A stretch of 64,000 nt of DNA, from the NCBI GenBank assembly GCA_026400435.1, contig JAPLOZ010000095.1, forward strand, positions 1-64,000, written 5' to 3'. The notes beneath the pieces were generated by a model that had not been told where the DNA came from, searched no databases, and saw only the letters and a program-made list of their open reading frames with translations. The DNA comes from Hyphomicrobiales bacterium. Lineage in GTDB: Bacteria > Pseudomonadota > Alphaproteobacteria > Rhizobiales > Rhizobiaceae. The position numbers and the translations under genes are program-made. Position 1 is the stretch's first letter. Every line of letters begins with the position of its first letter. Below, piece by piece: positions 37,568 to 47,349 of the stretch.

Positions 37568-38839
37568 ATGGACAAGGCTGACAGGGCGGCGCGCGTCGTC
37601 AGGACCATCGTCGAAAAGTTGCAGCCGGGCTTCGCCGTTCGACTTTGGAACGGCGAGCGCATCGGACCGGCGGACGGGCCTGTGCTTGTGATCAACGACA
37701 GCGGCATCGTCGGACGCATTCTGCGGCGGCCTGCATTCACGACCTTTGTCGAGCTCTGGATATCGAAGGCGATCGACGTCGAGAACGGCTCGCTTTTTGA
37801 CCTGCATGAACTCAAGCCGAAAGGAAAAACCAGGGCCAAGCTCCGCGAGATCCCGAAGCTGAAGCTTCTGCGCGACCTTCCCCTCCTCGCCTTTTCGAGT
37901 GGACGTGTTTCAGGCGTCGACGGTCTGGCAGGAAAGGATCCTTTCGTCAGCGGCTCCAGCAAGGAGGCGATCACCCATCACTACGACATTTCGAACGCGT
38001 TCTATCAGCTCTTCCTGGATGAACGCATGGTCTACACCTGCGCCTATTTCAAAGATTTCGAGAACGGCATCGACCAGGCGCAGGCCGACAAGCTCGATCA
38101 CATCTGCCGCAAGCTGCGGCTCAAGCCAGGCGACCGCCTGCTCGACATCGGCTGCGGCTGGGGTGCGCTGCTGATACACGCCGCGAAAAATTACGGCGTG
38201 ATAGGCCATGGCGTATCCCTTTCGGAGGAACAAACGAAGCTGGCGCGCGAGCGCATACGCAAAGAAGGGCTTGAGGATCGCGTAACCATCGACATCCAGT
38301 CCTACACCGAACTTTCAGGCAGGAGTTACGACAAGATCTCGTCGATAGGCATGTTCGAGGCGGTCGGCTTCGCCAATCACGACACTTACTTTTCCACCAT
38401 CCTGCGGCTGCTCAAGCCGGGCGGCATCTACCTGCATCATGCCATCACCCGCCGCATGAAGAAGGACAAGCGTGCGTGGAGCCGCAAGGGGCCAGCCTAC
38501 CGCGCGCTCATCAAGTACATCTTTCCAGGCGGCGAGGTCGATCACATCGGTCTGACTCTGGACAACCTGGAATCGCACGGGTTCGAGGTCCACGACGTTG
38601 AGGATCTACGCGAACATTATGCGCGCACCTGCAGGCTGTGGGCGGATCGTCTGCGCGCCCGTTTCGACGAGGCCATCGCCGAGGTCGGCGAGGCGAAGGC
38701 GCGGCTGTGGCTCTTGTATCTGACGGGCTGCTCTACAGGCTTCGAAGGCGGATCGGTTCTGATCTACCAGACCGTGGCGACGCGGCGTTCGCGCGGCCGC
38801 AGCGGGCTGCCTCCGACACGCGCCGATCTGTACCGATAG
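37568..38839 (+). CDS. Cyclopropane-fatty-acyl-phospholipid synthase family protein
   Basis: This 423-residue SAM-dependent enzyme should methylate double bonds of membrane phospholipids, forming cyclopropane fatty acids. The SAM motif is LLDIGCGWGALLIHAA. The surrounding HHYDISNAFYQLFLDERMVYTCAYF and SIGMFEAVGFANHDTYF are strongly family-specific. A basic tail (RRSRGRSG) may touch the membrane. Rhizobia usually carry several paralogues, so I do not assign cfa1 or cfa2. A GC-rich hairpin follows 31 bases after the stop. Confidence 0.92.
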   Translation: MDKADRAARVVRTIVEKLQPGFAVRLWNGERIGPADGPVLVINDSGIVGRILRRPAFTTFVELWISKAIDVENGSLFDLHELKPKGKTRAKLREIPKLKLLRDLPLLAFSSGRVSGVDGLAGKDPFVSGSSKEAITHHYDISNAFYQLFLDERMVYTCAYFKDFENGIDQAQADKLDHICRKLRLKPGDRLLDIGCGWGALLIHAAKNYGVIGHGVSLSEEQTKLARERIRKEGLEDRVTIDIQSYTELSGRSYDKISSIGMFEAVGFANHDTYFSTILRLLKPGGIYLHHAITRRMKKDKRAWSRKGPAYRALIKYIFPGGEVDHIGLTLDNLESHGFEVHDVEDLREHYARTCRLWADRLRARFDEAIAEVGEAKARLWLLYLTGCSTGFEGGSVLIYQTVATRRSRGRSGLPPTRADLYR

Positions 38840-38870
38840 AGCTCTCGCCAGCCGGACCAGCAAAAGGCAA

Positions 38871-38895
38871 GGGCCGCCTCGCTGGGAGGCGGCCC
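38871..38895. terminator. GC-rich hairpin between convergent units
   Basis: A perfect 10-bp stem GGGCCGCCTC/GAGGCGGCCC has a 5-base loop. The minus strand reads TTGCCTTTTG after it and the plus strand CGTGCTTTC, so it can end transcripts from either side, better on the minus strand. Confidence 0.6.
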
Positions 38896-38961
38896 CGTGC
38901 TTTCGTCCGTGGCGCGACCCGTGGCCGTAGCTCGTGCTGCCGGCCGCGCTTCATGTCGCTG

Positions 38962-39030
38962 TCAGGAAGGCTGCTTCCCGAAAGGCCAATCCGCCCGAGC
39001 CACGCTCTGGAAACCGAAACCACTCGACAT
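38962..39030 (-). CDS. 22-codon mini-ORF with a near-perfect Shine-Dalgarno
   Basis: The ORF reads MSSGFGFQSVARADWPFGKQ then PS and a stop. It has no recognised family. The 16 bases 39047-39032, read on the minus strand, are GAAAGGAGGCGATCC-like and pair with the 16S rRNA 3' end (anti-Shine-Dalgarno and beyond) over about 14 positions with one G-U. The ATG follows directly. A promoter-like pair lies upstream and a terminator hairpin downstream, giving a unit of about 200 nt. It may be a leader peptide, a small protein or part of an RNA that binds ribosomes. The evidence is signal strength only. Confidence 0.45.
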   Translation of the reverse strand: MSSGFGFQSVARADWPFGKQPS

Positions 39031-39067
39031 CGGATCGCCTCCTTTCGTTTTGTTGAACACGCAAGGA

Positions 39068-39096
39068 ATGTGGGGGCATTCGCCGCAGGATGCAAG
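39068..39096 (-). promoter_or_regulatory. Candidate promoter (RpoH-like) of the mini-ORF unit
   Basis: On the minus strand CTTGCA (39096-39091), 17 bases, CCACAT (39073-39068), close to rhizobial heat-shock sigma (RpoH) promoter patterns. It begins right after the MOSC gene stop. Confidence 0.4.
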
Positions 39097-39099
39097 TGG

Positions 39100-39837
39100 T
39101 CAGTCGACGAACCTTACCGTCGCGCCTGACCGGATCTCGCCTGGTCGCGTCACCTCGCAATAGACCCCGAGATTGTGCGCGTTCTTGCGGACCAGCGTGC
39201 GCAGGATGTCGGGATCATTTTCAAAACCTTCCTGCGCGATGATGGTGAAGCCGCAACGCCGGCAGGGATCGGTGACGGCCAACTCTACGTCGCCGATCGC
39301 AAGCTTTCGGCCGAGCCATTCTGTCTCGGGAAAATGTCCCGCCACCTGTGGCATCTCGACCAGGATGTTCGGGCGGAAGCGACGTGGGTCCGGATTGCCC
39401 TCCGGATGGAGCGCCTTGAGTTCGGCGAGCGAGGCGGTGGTCAGCAAATGCACCGGCGCCTTCTTGTAGCGCGGCGCCGGCAGGCGCGTCCCCGCCTCGA
39501 ACGGCAGGATGGCGGCGTCGAAATCAAGCAGCGCGCTCGCGGCGCGGTCAGCCGCTTCGCCCGGCGCGGCGAGCCAGTCTCCACCGGGCGCCCGCACCTC
39601 CAGGCTGCCGTTTTCCGACAGCCTGGCCGCGATGCCGGGCAGGCCATGCCACTTCTTGTTGGCGTCCGGCTTGGCGATCTCCCCGGTCGAATTGTCGACC
39701 AGCCCGAACTGCCTGTCGCCGACGAAACCGTCGGCGCCGACCGCGATCTTGTCCAGGCGCTCGCCGGCGAGCGAACTGACCGGATAACGCCAGAGCCCGG
39801 CGACGCGCCCGGGCACGCCATCCGGCCCGGTGCTCAA
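39100..39837 (-). CDS. MOSC domain protein (YcbX/mARC-like)
   Basis: This 245-residue protein has an N-terminal MOSC_N beta-barrel ([20 protein letters not shown]) and a MOSC domain with the molybdenum-binding cysteine in [11 protein letters not shown]. Relatives bind molybdenum cofactor and reduce N-hydroxylated bases. The start is uncertain: a TTG at 39837 overlaps the acs stop by 3 bases, while a GTG at 39816 gives a more usual N-terminus. The overlap implies co-transcription with acs. Confidence 0.85.
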   Translation of the reverse strand: MSTGPDGVPGRVAGLWRYPVSSLAGERLDKIAVGADGFVGDRQFGLVDNSTGEIAKPDANKKWHGLPGIAARLSENGSLEVRAPGGDWLAAPGEAADRAASALLDFDAAILPFEAGTRLPAPRYKKAPVHLLTTASLAELKALHPEGNPDPRRFRPNILVEMPQVAGHFPETEWLGRKLAIGDVELAVTDPCRRCGFTIIAQEGFENDPDILRTLVRKNAHNLGVYCEVTRPGEIRSGATVRFVD

Positions 39838-41789
39838 GTCTTTTTGTTCTGTCGGTTGGCGATCAGGTCTTCGACGACGGCGGGATCGGCCAGCGTCGAT
39901 ATATCGCCGAGCGCGGAAAAATCGTCCTCGGCGATCTTGCGCAGGATGCGCCGCATGATCTTGCCCGATCGCGTCTTCGGCAGGCCGGGCGCGAACTGGA
40001 TCTTGTCCGGCGTCGCGATGGCGCCGATCTCCTTGCGGACATGCTGGACGAGATCCTGGCGCAGCGGGTCAGACCCCTGTTCTCCCGACATCAGCGTCAC
40101 GTAGCAGTAGATGCCCTGGCCCTTGATGTCGTGCGGATAGCCGACAACCGCCGCCTCCGACACCTTGGCGTGGCTGACCAACGCCGATTCCACCTCCGCC
40201 GTGCCCATGCGATGGCCCGATACATTGAGCACGTCGTCGACGCGGCCGGTGATCCAGTAGTAGCCGTCGGCATCGCGGCGACATCCGTCGCCGGTGAAGT
40301 ATTTGCCCTTGTAGGTGGAGAAATAGGTCTGCACGAACCGTTCGTGGTCGCCATAGACCGTCCGCATCTGTCCCGGCCAGCTATCGGTAATGCACAGGTT
40401 GCCGTCGGTCGCTCCCTCCAGAACCTTGCCTTCGCCGTCGACGATCTCGGGCTTGATGCCGAAGAACGGTCGCGTCGCCGATCCGGCCTTGAGACTGGTG
40501 GCGCCGGGCAGCGGCGTGATCAGGATTCCGCCGGTCTCGGTCTGCCACCACGTATCGACGATCGGCACCTTGCCGTTGCCGACCACGTTGAAATACCACT
40601 CCCAGGCTTCCGGATTGATCGGTTCACCGACAGAGCCAAGCACCTTCAGGGATTTGCGCGACGTCTTCTTCACATGGCCGTCGCCCGCCCCCATCAGCGC
40701 GCGCAGCGCCGTCGGCGCCGTGTAGAAGATATTGACCTGGTGCTTGTCGATGATCTCCCAGAAGCGCGACATCGACGGATAGTTCGGCACGCCTTCGAAC
40801 ATCAGGGTCGTCGCGCCGTTGGCGAGCGGCCCATAGACGATGTAGCTGTGGCCGGTGACCCAGCCGACATCGGCGGTGCACCAGTAGATGTCTCCGTCAT
40901 GATAGTCGAACACGTACTGGTGGGTCATCGACGTATAGACGAGATAGCCCCCGGTCGTGTGCAGCACGCCCTTCGGCTTTCCGGTCGAGCCGGAGGTGTA
41001 GAGAATGAAAAGCGGATCCTCCGCCTTCATCCTCTCGGGCTTGCACGTCGCCTCGACGGTCGCGATCTCGTCGTGGTACCAGAGGTCTCGGCCATCAGCC
41101 CATCCTGTCTTGCCGCCGGTTCGTCTGACCACCAGGACGTTCTTCACAATCACATGCTGGCGCGCCGCGATGTCGATCGCCTTGTCGGTGTTTTCCTTAA
41201 GCGGAATAGCCTTGCCGCCACGGAGGCCTTCGTCGGCGGTTATGACGAAGGTCGATTCGCAGTCGACGATGCGGCCGGCGAGCGAATCCGGGGAGAAGCC
41301 GCCGAATACCACCGAATGAACCGCGCCGATGCGCGCGCAGGCGAGCATCGCATAGGCCGCCTCCGGGATCATCGGCATGTAGATGGTGACGCGGTCGCCC
41401 TTCTTGACGCCGCGCTTCTTCATCACGTTGGCGAGGCGGCAGACATGTTCGTGGAGTTGTCTGTAGGTGATCTTCCTGTCGTCGTAGGGGTTGTCGCCTT
41501 CCCAGATGATGGCGACCTGGTCGCCGCGCTTCCTGAGGTGCCGGTCGATGCAGTTGTGCGAGACGTTGGTGACGCCGTCCTCGTACCACTTGATCGAGAC
41601 CTTGCCCTTGAAGCTGGTGTTCTTGACCTTGGTGTAGGGTTTGAACCAGTCGATGCGCTTGCCGTGCTTCCCCCAGAACCTGTCCGGATTGGCAATGCTG
41701 TCACCGTACCATTTCAGGTAGGTGTCGTTGTCGATCAGCGCGCGCTTCTTCCACGCCGACTTGACCTTGTGAACGTGAACCTCGGACAC
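39834..41789 (-). CDS. acs: Acetyl-CoA synthetase (acetate--CoA ligase)
   Basis: Acs activates acetate with ATP and CoA to acetyl-CoA. It has 651 residues, the standard size. [20 protein letters not shown] is the AMP-binding P-loop, WWQTETGGI binds acyl-adenylate, and [12 protein letters not shown] and [15 protein letters not shown] carry the C-terminal hinge and the acetylatable lysine. No acetyltransferase neighbour that would regulate it is seen. It is followed by the overlapping MOSC gene. Confidence 0.96.
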   Translation of the reverse strand: MSEVHVHKVKSAWKKRALIDNDTYLKWYGDSIANPDRFWGKHGKRIDWFKPYTKVKNTSFKGKVSIKWYEDGVTNVSHNCIDRHLRKRGDQVAIIWEGDNPYDDRKITYRQLHEHVCRLANVMKKRGVKKGDRVTIYMPMIPEAAYAMLACARIGAVHSVVFGGFSPDSLAGRIVDCESTFVITADEGLRGGKAIPLKENTDKAIDIAARQHVIVKNVLVVRRTGGKTGWADGRDLWYHDEIATVEATCKPERMKAEDPLFILYTSGSTGKPKGVLHTTGGYLVYTSMTHQYVFDYHDGDIYWCTADVGWVTGHSYIVYGPLANGATTLMFEGVPNYPSMSRFWEIIDKHQVNIFYTAPTALRALMGAGDGHVKKTSRKSLKVLGSVGEPINPEAWEWYFNVVGNGKVPIVDTWWQTETGGILITPLPGATSLKAGSATRPFFGIKPEIVDGEGKVLEGATDGNLCITDSWPGQMRTVYGDHERFVQTYFSTYKGKYFTGDGCRRDADGYYWITGRVDDVLNVSGHRMGTAEVESALVSHAKVSEAAVVGYPHDIKGQGIYCYVTLMSGEQGSDPLRQDLVQHVRKEIGAIATPDKIQFAPGLPKTRSGKIMRRILRKIAEDDFSALGDISTLADPAVVEDLIANRQNKKT

Positions 41790-42023
41790 TTTTTCTTCCC
41801 TCCCCGGCGCTGCCTGCCAGTCATGATCCGGCGGCGTTCAGGGCGCAAGCCCATGGAACGGCGGCATTTATTATCAGTTGGCGTTCGCGCACAATATTAG
41901 ACGTTCGACGAGCGCGGCGGCTTGCCGCAGGCATCTGTCAGCAGTCACCGCAAGAGGCTGCTAAGCCTCTGTTTTCACGCGATGAATCGGCGCTCGATCA
42001 CGAAGATTTCAATAGACGGTTAA
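41790..42023. other. Intergenic region upstream of acs without a recognised gene
   Basis: This stretch presumably holds the acs promoter. AGAGGCTGCTAAGCCTCT at 41952-41969 forms a 6-bp stem-loop without a T-tract. I recognise no gene or repeat here. Just beyond it begins a remnant of a usg gene. Confidence 0.4.
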
Positions 42024-42182
42024 GAAAAGCGCATTGCCCCGCGCTTCCCCGTGCTGATCAAATTCATCGAGTTCTGGAAGGCAAAACTTGAGGGACCCCT
42101 GCATTCGGTCGAATACACGCACCGCAAGCTGATTGCGCCGAACGAATGGCGCAACGTCGATGGGGAGTTTGCGCTGCACTGA
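42024..42182 (+). pseudogene. Remnant of a usg-type gene (C-terminal half)
   Basis: An open frame of about 52 codons ends at 42182. It reads IAPRFPVLIKFIEFWKAKLE then GPLHSVEYTHRKLIAP and a VDGEFALH terminus, which matches the C-terminal half of Usg proteins (about 90 residues, function unknown, common in alphaproteobacteria). In frame there is a stop at 42021-42023, and no sequence resembling the Usg N-terminus precedes it. The likeness begins at about 42033. The only in-frame start is a GTG at 42051. I read it as a 5'-truncated remnant. Confidence 0.55.
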
Positions 42183-42222
42183 TAGCTGACAGAGGAAGTC
42201 GCCGGCCTGCCGCTATCCCGAC

Positions 42223-43272
42223 TTAAGCCTTCGGCTTGAAAGGCTCCGGGCGGCGTCCCGCGCCCTGCCGTTCCAGCATCCAGCCTGGATATTCGGACGG
42301 CAGCGCACTTACAGCGTCGAGCTTCTCGATGTCCTGTGCATCAAGCTTCAGTTCGACCGAGGCGAGGTTCTGTTCCAGCTGGTCCATGCGGCTTGCGCCG
42401 ATGATGACGCTCATGACAAACGATTTCGCCAGAACATAACCCAGCGCCACCGTCGCAACGCTGACGCTGTGCTTGGCGGCGATCTTCCGCATTTGCGCAA
42501 CGGCTGCCCAGGCGCGGTCCTCGTTGACAGGCGGAAAGTTGAAATTCGCCCGGCGACCCTCGCCATTGCCGGGCGCGCCGGGGCCGTATTTTCCCGAAAG
42601 CAGTCCTCCCGCCATCGGCGACCACACCATCAGGCCGAGCTTCTCCTCGTTGATCAGCGGCACCACCTCGCGTTCAAGGTCGCGGCCGGCGATGGAATAG
42701 TAGGACTGGATGGTTTCAAAGCGGGCATAGCCCTTTCGTTCCGAGATGCCGAGCGCCTTGGCGACGCGCCACGCCTGCCAGTTCGAAACGCCGATATAAC
42801 GCACCTTGCCGCTGGCGACGAGGTCGTCCAGCGCACGCAGCGTTTCCTCGATGGGCGTGACCGTATCGGTGCCATGCAACTGATAGAGGTCGATATGATC
42901 AGTCTGCAGGCGCCTCAGGCTGCCCTCAACCGAATCCATGATATGCCCGCGCGATGAACCACGCTGGTTCGGACCCTCGCCCATTGCGCCATGCACCTTG
43001 GTGGCGACGATGACATCCTCGCGACGCAGGCCGAGGTTGCGGATCGACTGGCCAAGCAGTTCCTCCGACACCCCAAACGAATAGATGTCCGCCGTGTCGA
43101 AGAAGTTGACGCCCGCCGCTACGGCGCGGCCGGTGATTTCGTCGACGCCTTTCTGGTGGAGACTGGCGATGGCGCCCCAGTAGCCGTTTTCGCCTGCCGG
43201 TCCGAACGTCATGGTTCCCAGGCAGATTTCGGAGACGAAAAGCCCCGTGTTGCCGAGTTGCTTGTAGCGCAT
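42223..43272 (-). CDS. Aldo/keto reductase
   Basis: This 349-residue TIM-barrel NADPH oxidoreductase has catalytic residues Asp in NFFDTADIYSFG (with Tyr), Lys in VIVATKVHG and His in LYQLHGTD. VIIGASRMDQLEQNL is the cofactor-binding C-terminal stretch. Length and IYSFGVSEELLGQ fit the Tas/YajO-like general stress group. The substrate is unknown. The gene stands alone behind yggS on the same strand. Confidence 0.9.
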   Translation of the reverse strand: MRYKQLGNTGLFVSEICLGTMTFGPAGENGYWGAIASLHQKGVDEITGRAVAAGVNFFDTADIYSFGVSEELLGQSIRNLGLRREDVIVATKVHGAMGEGPNQRGSSRGHIMDSVEGSLRRLQTDHIDLYQLHGTDTVTPIEETLRALDDLVASGKVRYIGVSNWQAWRVAKALGISERKGYARFETIQSYYSIAGRDLEREVVPLINEEKLGLMVWSPMAGGLLSGKYGPGAPGNGEGRRANFNFPPVNEDRAWAAVAQMRKIAAKHSVSVATVALGYVLAKSFVMSVIIGASRMDQLEQNLASVELKLDAQDIEKLDAVSALPSEYPGWMLERQGAGRRPEPFKPKA

Positions 43273-43363
43273 ATGTGGTACTCCAATTCAATTCTGTGTG
43301 CACTGCACAAAGATAGGAGCCCTGCAATGCGATCGCCATGTGACGCGTGAGAAACAGGTAAGT

Positions 43364-44023
43364 TCAGCGTGTTCCGAAAATCGCTGAACCCACCCTGACG
43401 CTCGTCGCACCGAAGGCGACCGCGAGCTCGTAGTCGCCCGACATCCCCATCGACAGCTTGTCGACGCCTGCCTCCTTGGCGAGCTTCGCCAGCAGCGCGA
43501 AATGCGGACCTGGGTTTTCCTCGGCTGGAGGGATGCACATCAGGCCCTCGATCGCCAGGCCATGCGTCTCGCGGCAGCGTTTCACAAAGGCCACCGCATC
43601 GCGCGGCTCGATGCCGGCCTTCTGCGCTTCCGAGCCGGTGTTGACCTGCACGTAAAGTCGCGGACTCCTGCCCTGCCTGGCGATCTCCTTTGCGAGTTCG
43701 GCGGCGATCTTTTCGCGGTCGATCGTCTCGATCACGTCGAACAGCGACACCGCCTCCCTCGCCTTGTTTGACTGCAACGGACCGATCAGATGCAGTTCGA
43801 TATCAGGGAATTCGGCCTTCATGTCGGGCCATTTGCCCTGCGCTTCCTGCACGCGGTTCTCGCCGAAGACACGCTGACCAGCCTCGATGACCGGCCTGAT
43901 GGCAGCGGCCTCGAAGGTCTTCGACACCGCCACAAGCCGCACGCCACCAGCCTGCCGCTTGGCGTCGCGCTCGGCGATGGCGATCTTTTCCAGGACGACC
44001 CCCAGGTGTTCGACTGCGCTCAT
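43364..44023 (-). CDS. YggS family pyridoxal phosphate homeostasis protein
   Basis: This 219-residue PLP-binding single-domain alanine-racemase-like protein buffers PLP. The PLP lysine lies in LVAVSKTFEA, and FGENRVQEAQGKW, HLIGPLQSNKA and LSMGMSGDYELAVAFGATSVR are diagnostic. I place the start at the ATG at 44023. The frame stays open for another 500 codons upstream, but only antisense to leuS, which is a high-GC artefact. It is divergent from leuS. Confidence 0.92.
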   Translation of the reverse strand: MSAVEHLGVVLEKIAIAERDAKRQAGGVRLVAVSKTFEAAAIRPVIEAGQRVFGENRVQEAQGKWPDMKAEFPDIELHLIGPLQSNKAREAVSLFDVIETIDREKIAAELAKEIARQGRSPRLYVQVNTGSEAQKAGIEPRDAVAFVKRCRETHGLAIEGLMCIPPAEENPGPHFALLAKLAKEAGVDKLSMGMSGDYELAVAFGATSVRVGSAIFGTR

Positions 44024-44176
44024 GATTGCTTCGTCCGCATCGTTTCGGATCCGTCCAAACGCGGGCGGAGTTGACGCTCCCGGCAATACATGGTGAAGGT
44101 CCGCCCCGATATTCCTCGATCCGCTGGGGGCTGCCCGGCGGATCTGCTCTACCCTTCTTGAAGTGAAATTCCGGTC

Positions 44177-46810
44177 ATGGCAACCGAACGATACAACGCT
44201 CGAACTTCGGAACCGAAGTGGCAAAAGGCCTGGGACCAGGCAAAGCTGTTCGAAACCAGCAACGACGATCCGCGTCAGAAGTACTACGTCCTCGAGATGT
44301 TCCCGTATCCGTCGGGGCGTATCCATATGGGCCATGTCCGCAACTACACGATGGGCGACGTGGTCGCCCGCCATCGCCGCGCGCTGGGCTACAACGTGCT
44401 GCATCCGATGGGCTGGGACGCCTTCGGCCTGCCGGCCGAGAACGCGGCGCGCGACCGTGGCGTCAACCCGCGCTCCTGGACTTACCAGAACATCGAGGCC
44501 ATGAAAGCGCAGCTCAAGGTCATGGGCCTCTCGCTGGACTGGGCGCGCGAGATCGCGACCTGCGACCCGTCCTACTACAAGCACCAGCAGAGGATGTTCC
44601 TCGACTTCTGGAAGGCCGGGCTGGTCGAGCGCAGGTCGGCCAAGGTCAATTGGGACCCCGAGGACATGACCGTGCTCGCAAACGAGCAGGTCGTCGACGG
44701 GCGCGGCTGGCGTTCCGGCGCACTTGTCGAACAGCGCGACCTGACGCAGTGGTTCTTCAAGATCACCTCGATGTCCCAGGAATTGCTCGACAGCCTGGAC
44801 ATGCTCGACAAGTGGCCCGAGAAGGTCAAGCTGATGCAGGCTAACTGGATCGGCCGGTCGCAGGGCGTCCTGTTGCGCTGGCCGCTCGATCCTGCCACGG
44901 CGCCATCCGGCGAGACCGAACTCGAAGTTTACACGACCCGCCCCGACACAATCTTTGGCGCTTCCTTCATGGCGATAGCCGGCGACCACCCGCTGGCAAG
45001 GAAGTCCGCCGAAGGCAATCCCGCGCTCGCCGCCTTCATCGAGGATATCCGCCATGGCGGCACCTCGGCGGCGGAGATAGAGACCGCGGAAAAGAAGGGC
45101 TTCGACACCGGACTTCGCGTTGTCCATCCTTTCGACCCGGACTGGCTGCTTCCAGTCTATGTCGCGAACTTTGTGTTGATGGACTACGGCACCGGCGCGA
45201 TCTTCGGCTGTCCCTCCGGCGACCAGCGCGACCTCGACTTCGCCAACAAGTACGGACTGCCGGTCGTTCCGGTGGTGATGCCCGAAGGCGCCGACGCCAA
45301 GACCTTCCGGATCCTCGAGGAGGCCTATGTCGACGACGGCGTAATGATCAACTCGCGCTTCCTCGACGGCATGGCGCCGAAACAGGCATTCGACGAGGTC
45401 GCGACGCGCCTCGCGGGCGTTTCCGTCGGCGGAAGGCCGCAGGCCGAGCGCAAGGTGCAGTTCCGCCTGCGCGACTGGCTGATCTCGCGCCAGCGCTACT
45501 GGGGCTGCCCGATCCCTGTCGTCCACTGCGAGTCCTGCGGCGCGGTGCCCGTGCCGCAATCAGAACTGCCCATCGAACTGCCCGTTGATGTCACCTTCGA
45601 CAGGCCAGGAAATCCGCTCGACCATCACCCGACCTGGAAACACGTCGATTGCCCGCAATGCGGCAGGCACGCGCGACGCGACACCGACACGATGGACACT
45701 TTCGTCGATTCGTCTTGGTATTTCGCCCGCTTCACCGATCCCTGGAATGAGGCCGCGCCGACAACCCTCTCGGTCGTCGACGGACCGAACGGCTGGCTCC
45801 CGGTCAACCAGTATATCGGCGGCATCGAGCACGCGATCCTGCACCTCTTGTATTCGCGCTTCTTCGCACGCGCCATGCAGGCGACCGGCCATCTCAATAG
45901 CGTCTCGGAGCCCTTCGAAGGCCTGTTCACGCAGGGCATGGTGGTGCACGAAACCTACAGGGGCCCGGACGGATGGGTCACGCCCGCCGAGGTCAAGGTC
46001 GAGGATTTCGACGGCTCGCGCCGCGCCTTCCTGCTCACCGACGGGACGCCGATCGAGATCGGTTCTATCGAGAAGATGTCGAAGTCGAAGAAGAATGTCG
46101 TCGACCCCGACGACATCATCGGCAGCTACGGCGCAGACACCGCGCGCTGGTTCATGCTCTCGGATTCGCCGCCCGAGCGCGACGTGATCTGGACGGAGGC
46201 GGGCGTCGAAGGCGCGCACCGCTTCGTGCAACGGCTGTGGCGGCTGGTTTCGGAGGCTGCTCCGACGCTGGCCGGCGTTGTCCCCGCATCCGCTTCCGAA
46301 GGCGTGGCCGGTGCGATTTCCAAGGCCGCGCACAAGACCGTGAAGGCTGTCGGCGAGGAAATCGAACGGCTCGGCTTCAACAAGGCGGTCGCCCGCATCT
46401 ACGAGCTCGCCAACGCCCTGCAGGCGCCGCTCGCCGAGATTGCAGCAGGCAAGGCGTCGCCGGCGGTGAAGTCGGCCGCCCGTGAAGCGCTCGACATGCT
46501 GGTCATCCTGATCGCGCCGATGATGCCGCATCTCGCCGAGGAGTGCTTTGCCGTTCTGGGCGGCTCCGGAATGGTCGCCGACAAACCGTGGCCGGACTTC
46601 GATCAGGCCCTGGTGGTCGACAGCGAGATTGTGATGCCGGTGCAGATCAACGGCAAGAAGCGGGGGGATTTGACAATCGCCCGCGACGCAGACCAAGGTG
46701 CTGTCGAGAAAGCCGCGCTCGAACTTGAAGTCGTGCAAAAGGCGCTCGAGGGGAAAAAACCGCGCAAGGTGATCGTCGTGCCGCAGAGGATCGTCAATGT
46801 CGTCGTCTGA
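44177..46810 (+). CDS. leuS: Leucyl-tRNA synthetase
   Basis: LeuRS charges tRNA-Leu and belongs to class I. It has 877 residues. HIGH is HMGH in [19 protein letters not shown] is in [16 protein letters not shown], and the editing domain lies at about 225-420 ([13 protein letters not shown]). The stop lies 14 bases inside lptE, coupling the two. It is divergent from yggS over 153 bases. Confidence 0.97.
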   Translation: MATERYNARTSEPKWQKAWDQAKLFETSNDDPRQKYYVLEMFPYPSGRIHMGHVRNYTMGDVVARHRRALGYNVLHPMGWDAFGLPAENAARDRGVNPRSWTYQNIEAMKAQLKVMGLSLDWAREIATCDPSYYKHQQRMFLDFWKAGLVERRSAKVNWDPEDMTVLANEQVVDGRGWRSGALVEQRDLTQWFFKITSMSQELLDSLDMLDKWPEKVKLMQANWIGRSQGVLLRWPLDPATAPSGETELEVYTTRPDTIFGASFMAIAGDHPLARKSAEGNPALAAFIEDIRHGGTSAAEIETAEKKGFDTGLRVVHPFDPDWLLPVYVANFVLMDYGTGAIFGCPSGDQRDLDFANKYGLPVVPVVMPEGADAKTFRILEEAYVDDGVMINSRFLDGMAPKQAFDEVATRLAGVSVGGRPQAERKVQFRLRDWLISRQRYWGCPIPVVHCESCGAVPVPQSELPIELPVDVTFDRPGNPLDHHPTWKHVDCPQCGRHARRDTDTMDTFVDSSWYFARFTDPWNEAAPTTLSVVDGPNGWLPVNQYIGGIEHAILHLLYSRFFARAMQATGHLNSVSEPFEGLFTQGMVVHETYRGPDGWVTPAEVKVEDFDGSRRAFLLTDGTPIEIGSIEKMSKSKKNVVDPDDIIGSYGADTARWFMLSDSPPERDVIWTEAGVEGAHRFVQRLWRLVSEAAPTLAGVVPASASEGVAGAISKAAHKTVKAVGEEIERLGFNKAVARIYELANALQAPLAEIAAGKASPAVKSAAREALDMLVILIAPMMPHLAEECFAVLGGSGMVADKPWPDFDQALVVDSEIVMPVQINGKKRGDLTIARDADQGAVEKAALELEVVQKALEGKKPRKVIVVPQRIVNVVV

Positions 46811-47348
46811 TCGGTCCCTTCCAAGGTCGAGCCGCCGCTTGCTGGCTGTTGCGCTCCTTGCCGTCCTTCCGGTGGTTTCGGCCTGTACGGTGAAGCCTCT
46901 CTATTCCAACCCGTCATCGGGAAAGCCGCAGGGCGCCGTCACGGCGGACTTGTCGTCGATCGCGATCAAGCCGGTCGACCAGCGCTATGCGCAGCAGGTT
47001 CGCAACCAATTGATTTTCCTGTTCGGCCGCGGCGCCGGACAGCCGGCCGCGCCGGCCTATACCCTGACGTTGGTCGTCACGGCCCGCCACGAATCAGGCG
47101 CGGTGGTGCAGATCGGCGACGACAACGAGCCGACCGCCGGCACGGTCACCATGACCGCAAACTATGCGCTCACACGCGTCAACAGCACCGATGTCGTTGC
47201 AAGCGGCCGGCGCCTGATCACATCGCAATACGATGTGCCCCGGCAGGAATTCGCGGCCTACCGCGCCAGGCTCAACGCCGAGGATCGCGCCGCACGAGAA
47301 CTGGCCGAGCTGCTGAACCTTGTGATCGCGCAGCAGCTGTCCAAATAG
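46797..47348 (+). CDS. lptE: LPS-assembly lipoprotein LptE
   Basis: This 183-residue outer membrane lipoprotein plugs the LptD barrel that inserts lipopolysaccharide. The signal peptide ends in a lipobox with Cys30 (LPVVSAC), followed by TVKPLYSN, typical of alphaproteobacterial Lpt[20 protein letters not shown] and the C-terminal [17 protein letters not shown] complete it. It overlaps leuS by 14 bases. The holA gene that usually follows in relatives is not here. A gene on the other strand begins 1 base after its stop. Confidence 0.9.
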   Translation: MSSSDRSLPRSSRRLLAVALLAVLPVVSACTVKPLYSNPSSGKPQGAVTADLSSIAIKPVDQRYAQQVRNQLIFLFGRGAGQPAAPAYTLTLVVTARHESGAVVQIGDDNEPTAGTVTMTANYALTRVNSTDVVASGRRLITSQYDVPRQEFAAYRARLNAEDRAARELAELLNLVIAQQLSK

Positions 47349-47349
47349 C

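Noticed and set aside
38733-38954. A second, Arg-rich ORF after the 22-codon mini-ORF
   Set aside because: It runs through the terminator hairpin and into the 3' end of the cyclopropane synthase gene and has no ribosome site of its own.
40041-41900. A 619-codon plus-strand frame opposite acs
   Set aside because: Antisense artefact over the full-length acs gene.
43364-45559. A 731-codon frame on the minus strand covering yggS and the start of leuS
   Set aside because: Only the last 219 codons have family similarity (YggS). The rest is antisense to leuS, with the frame kept open by high GC content.
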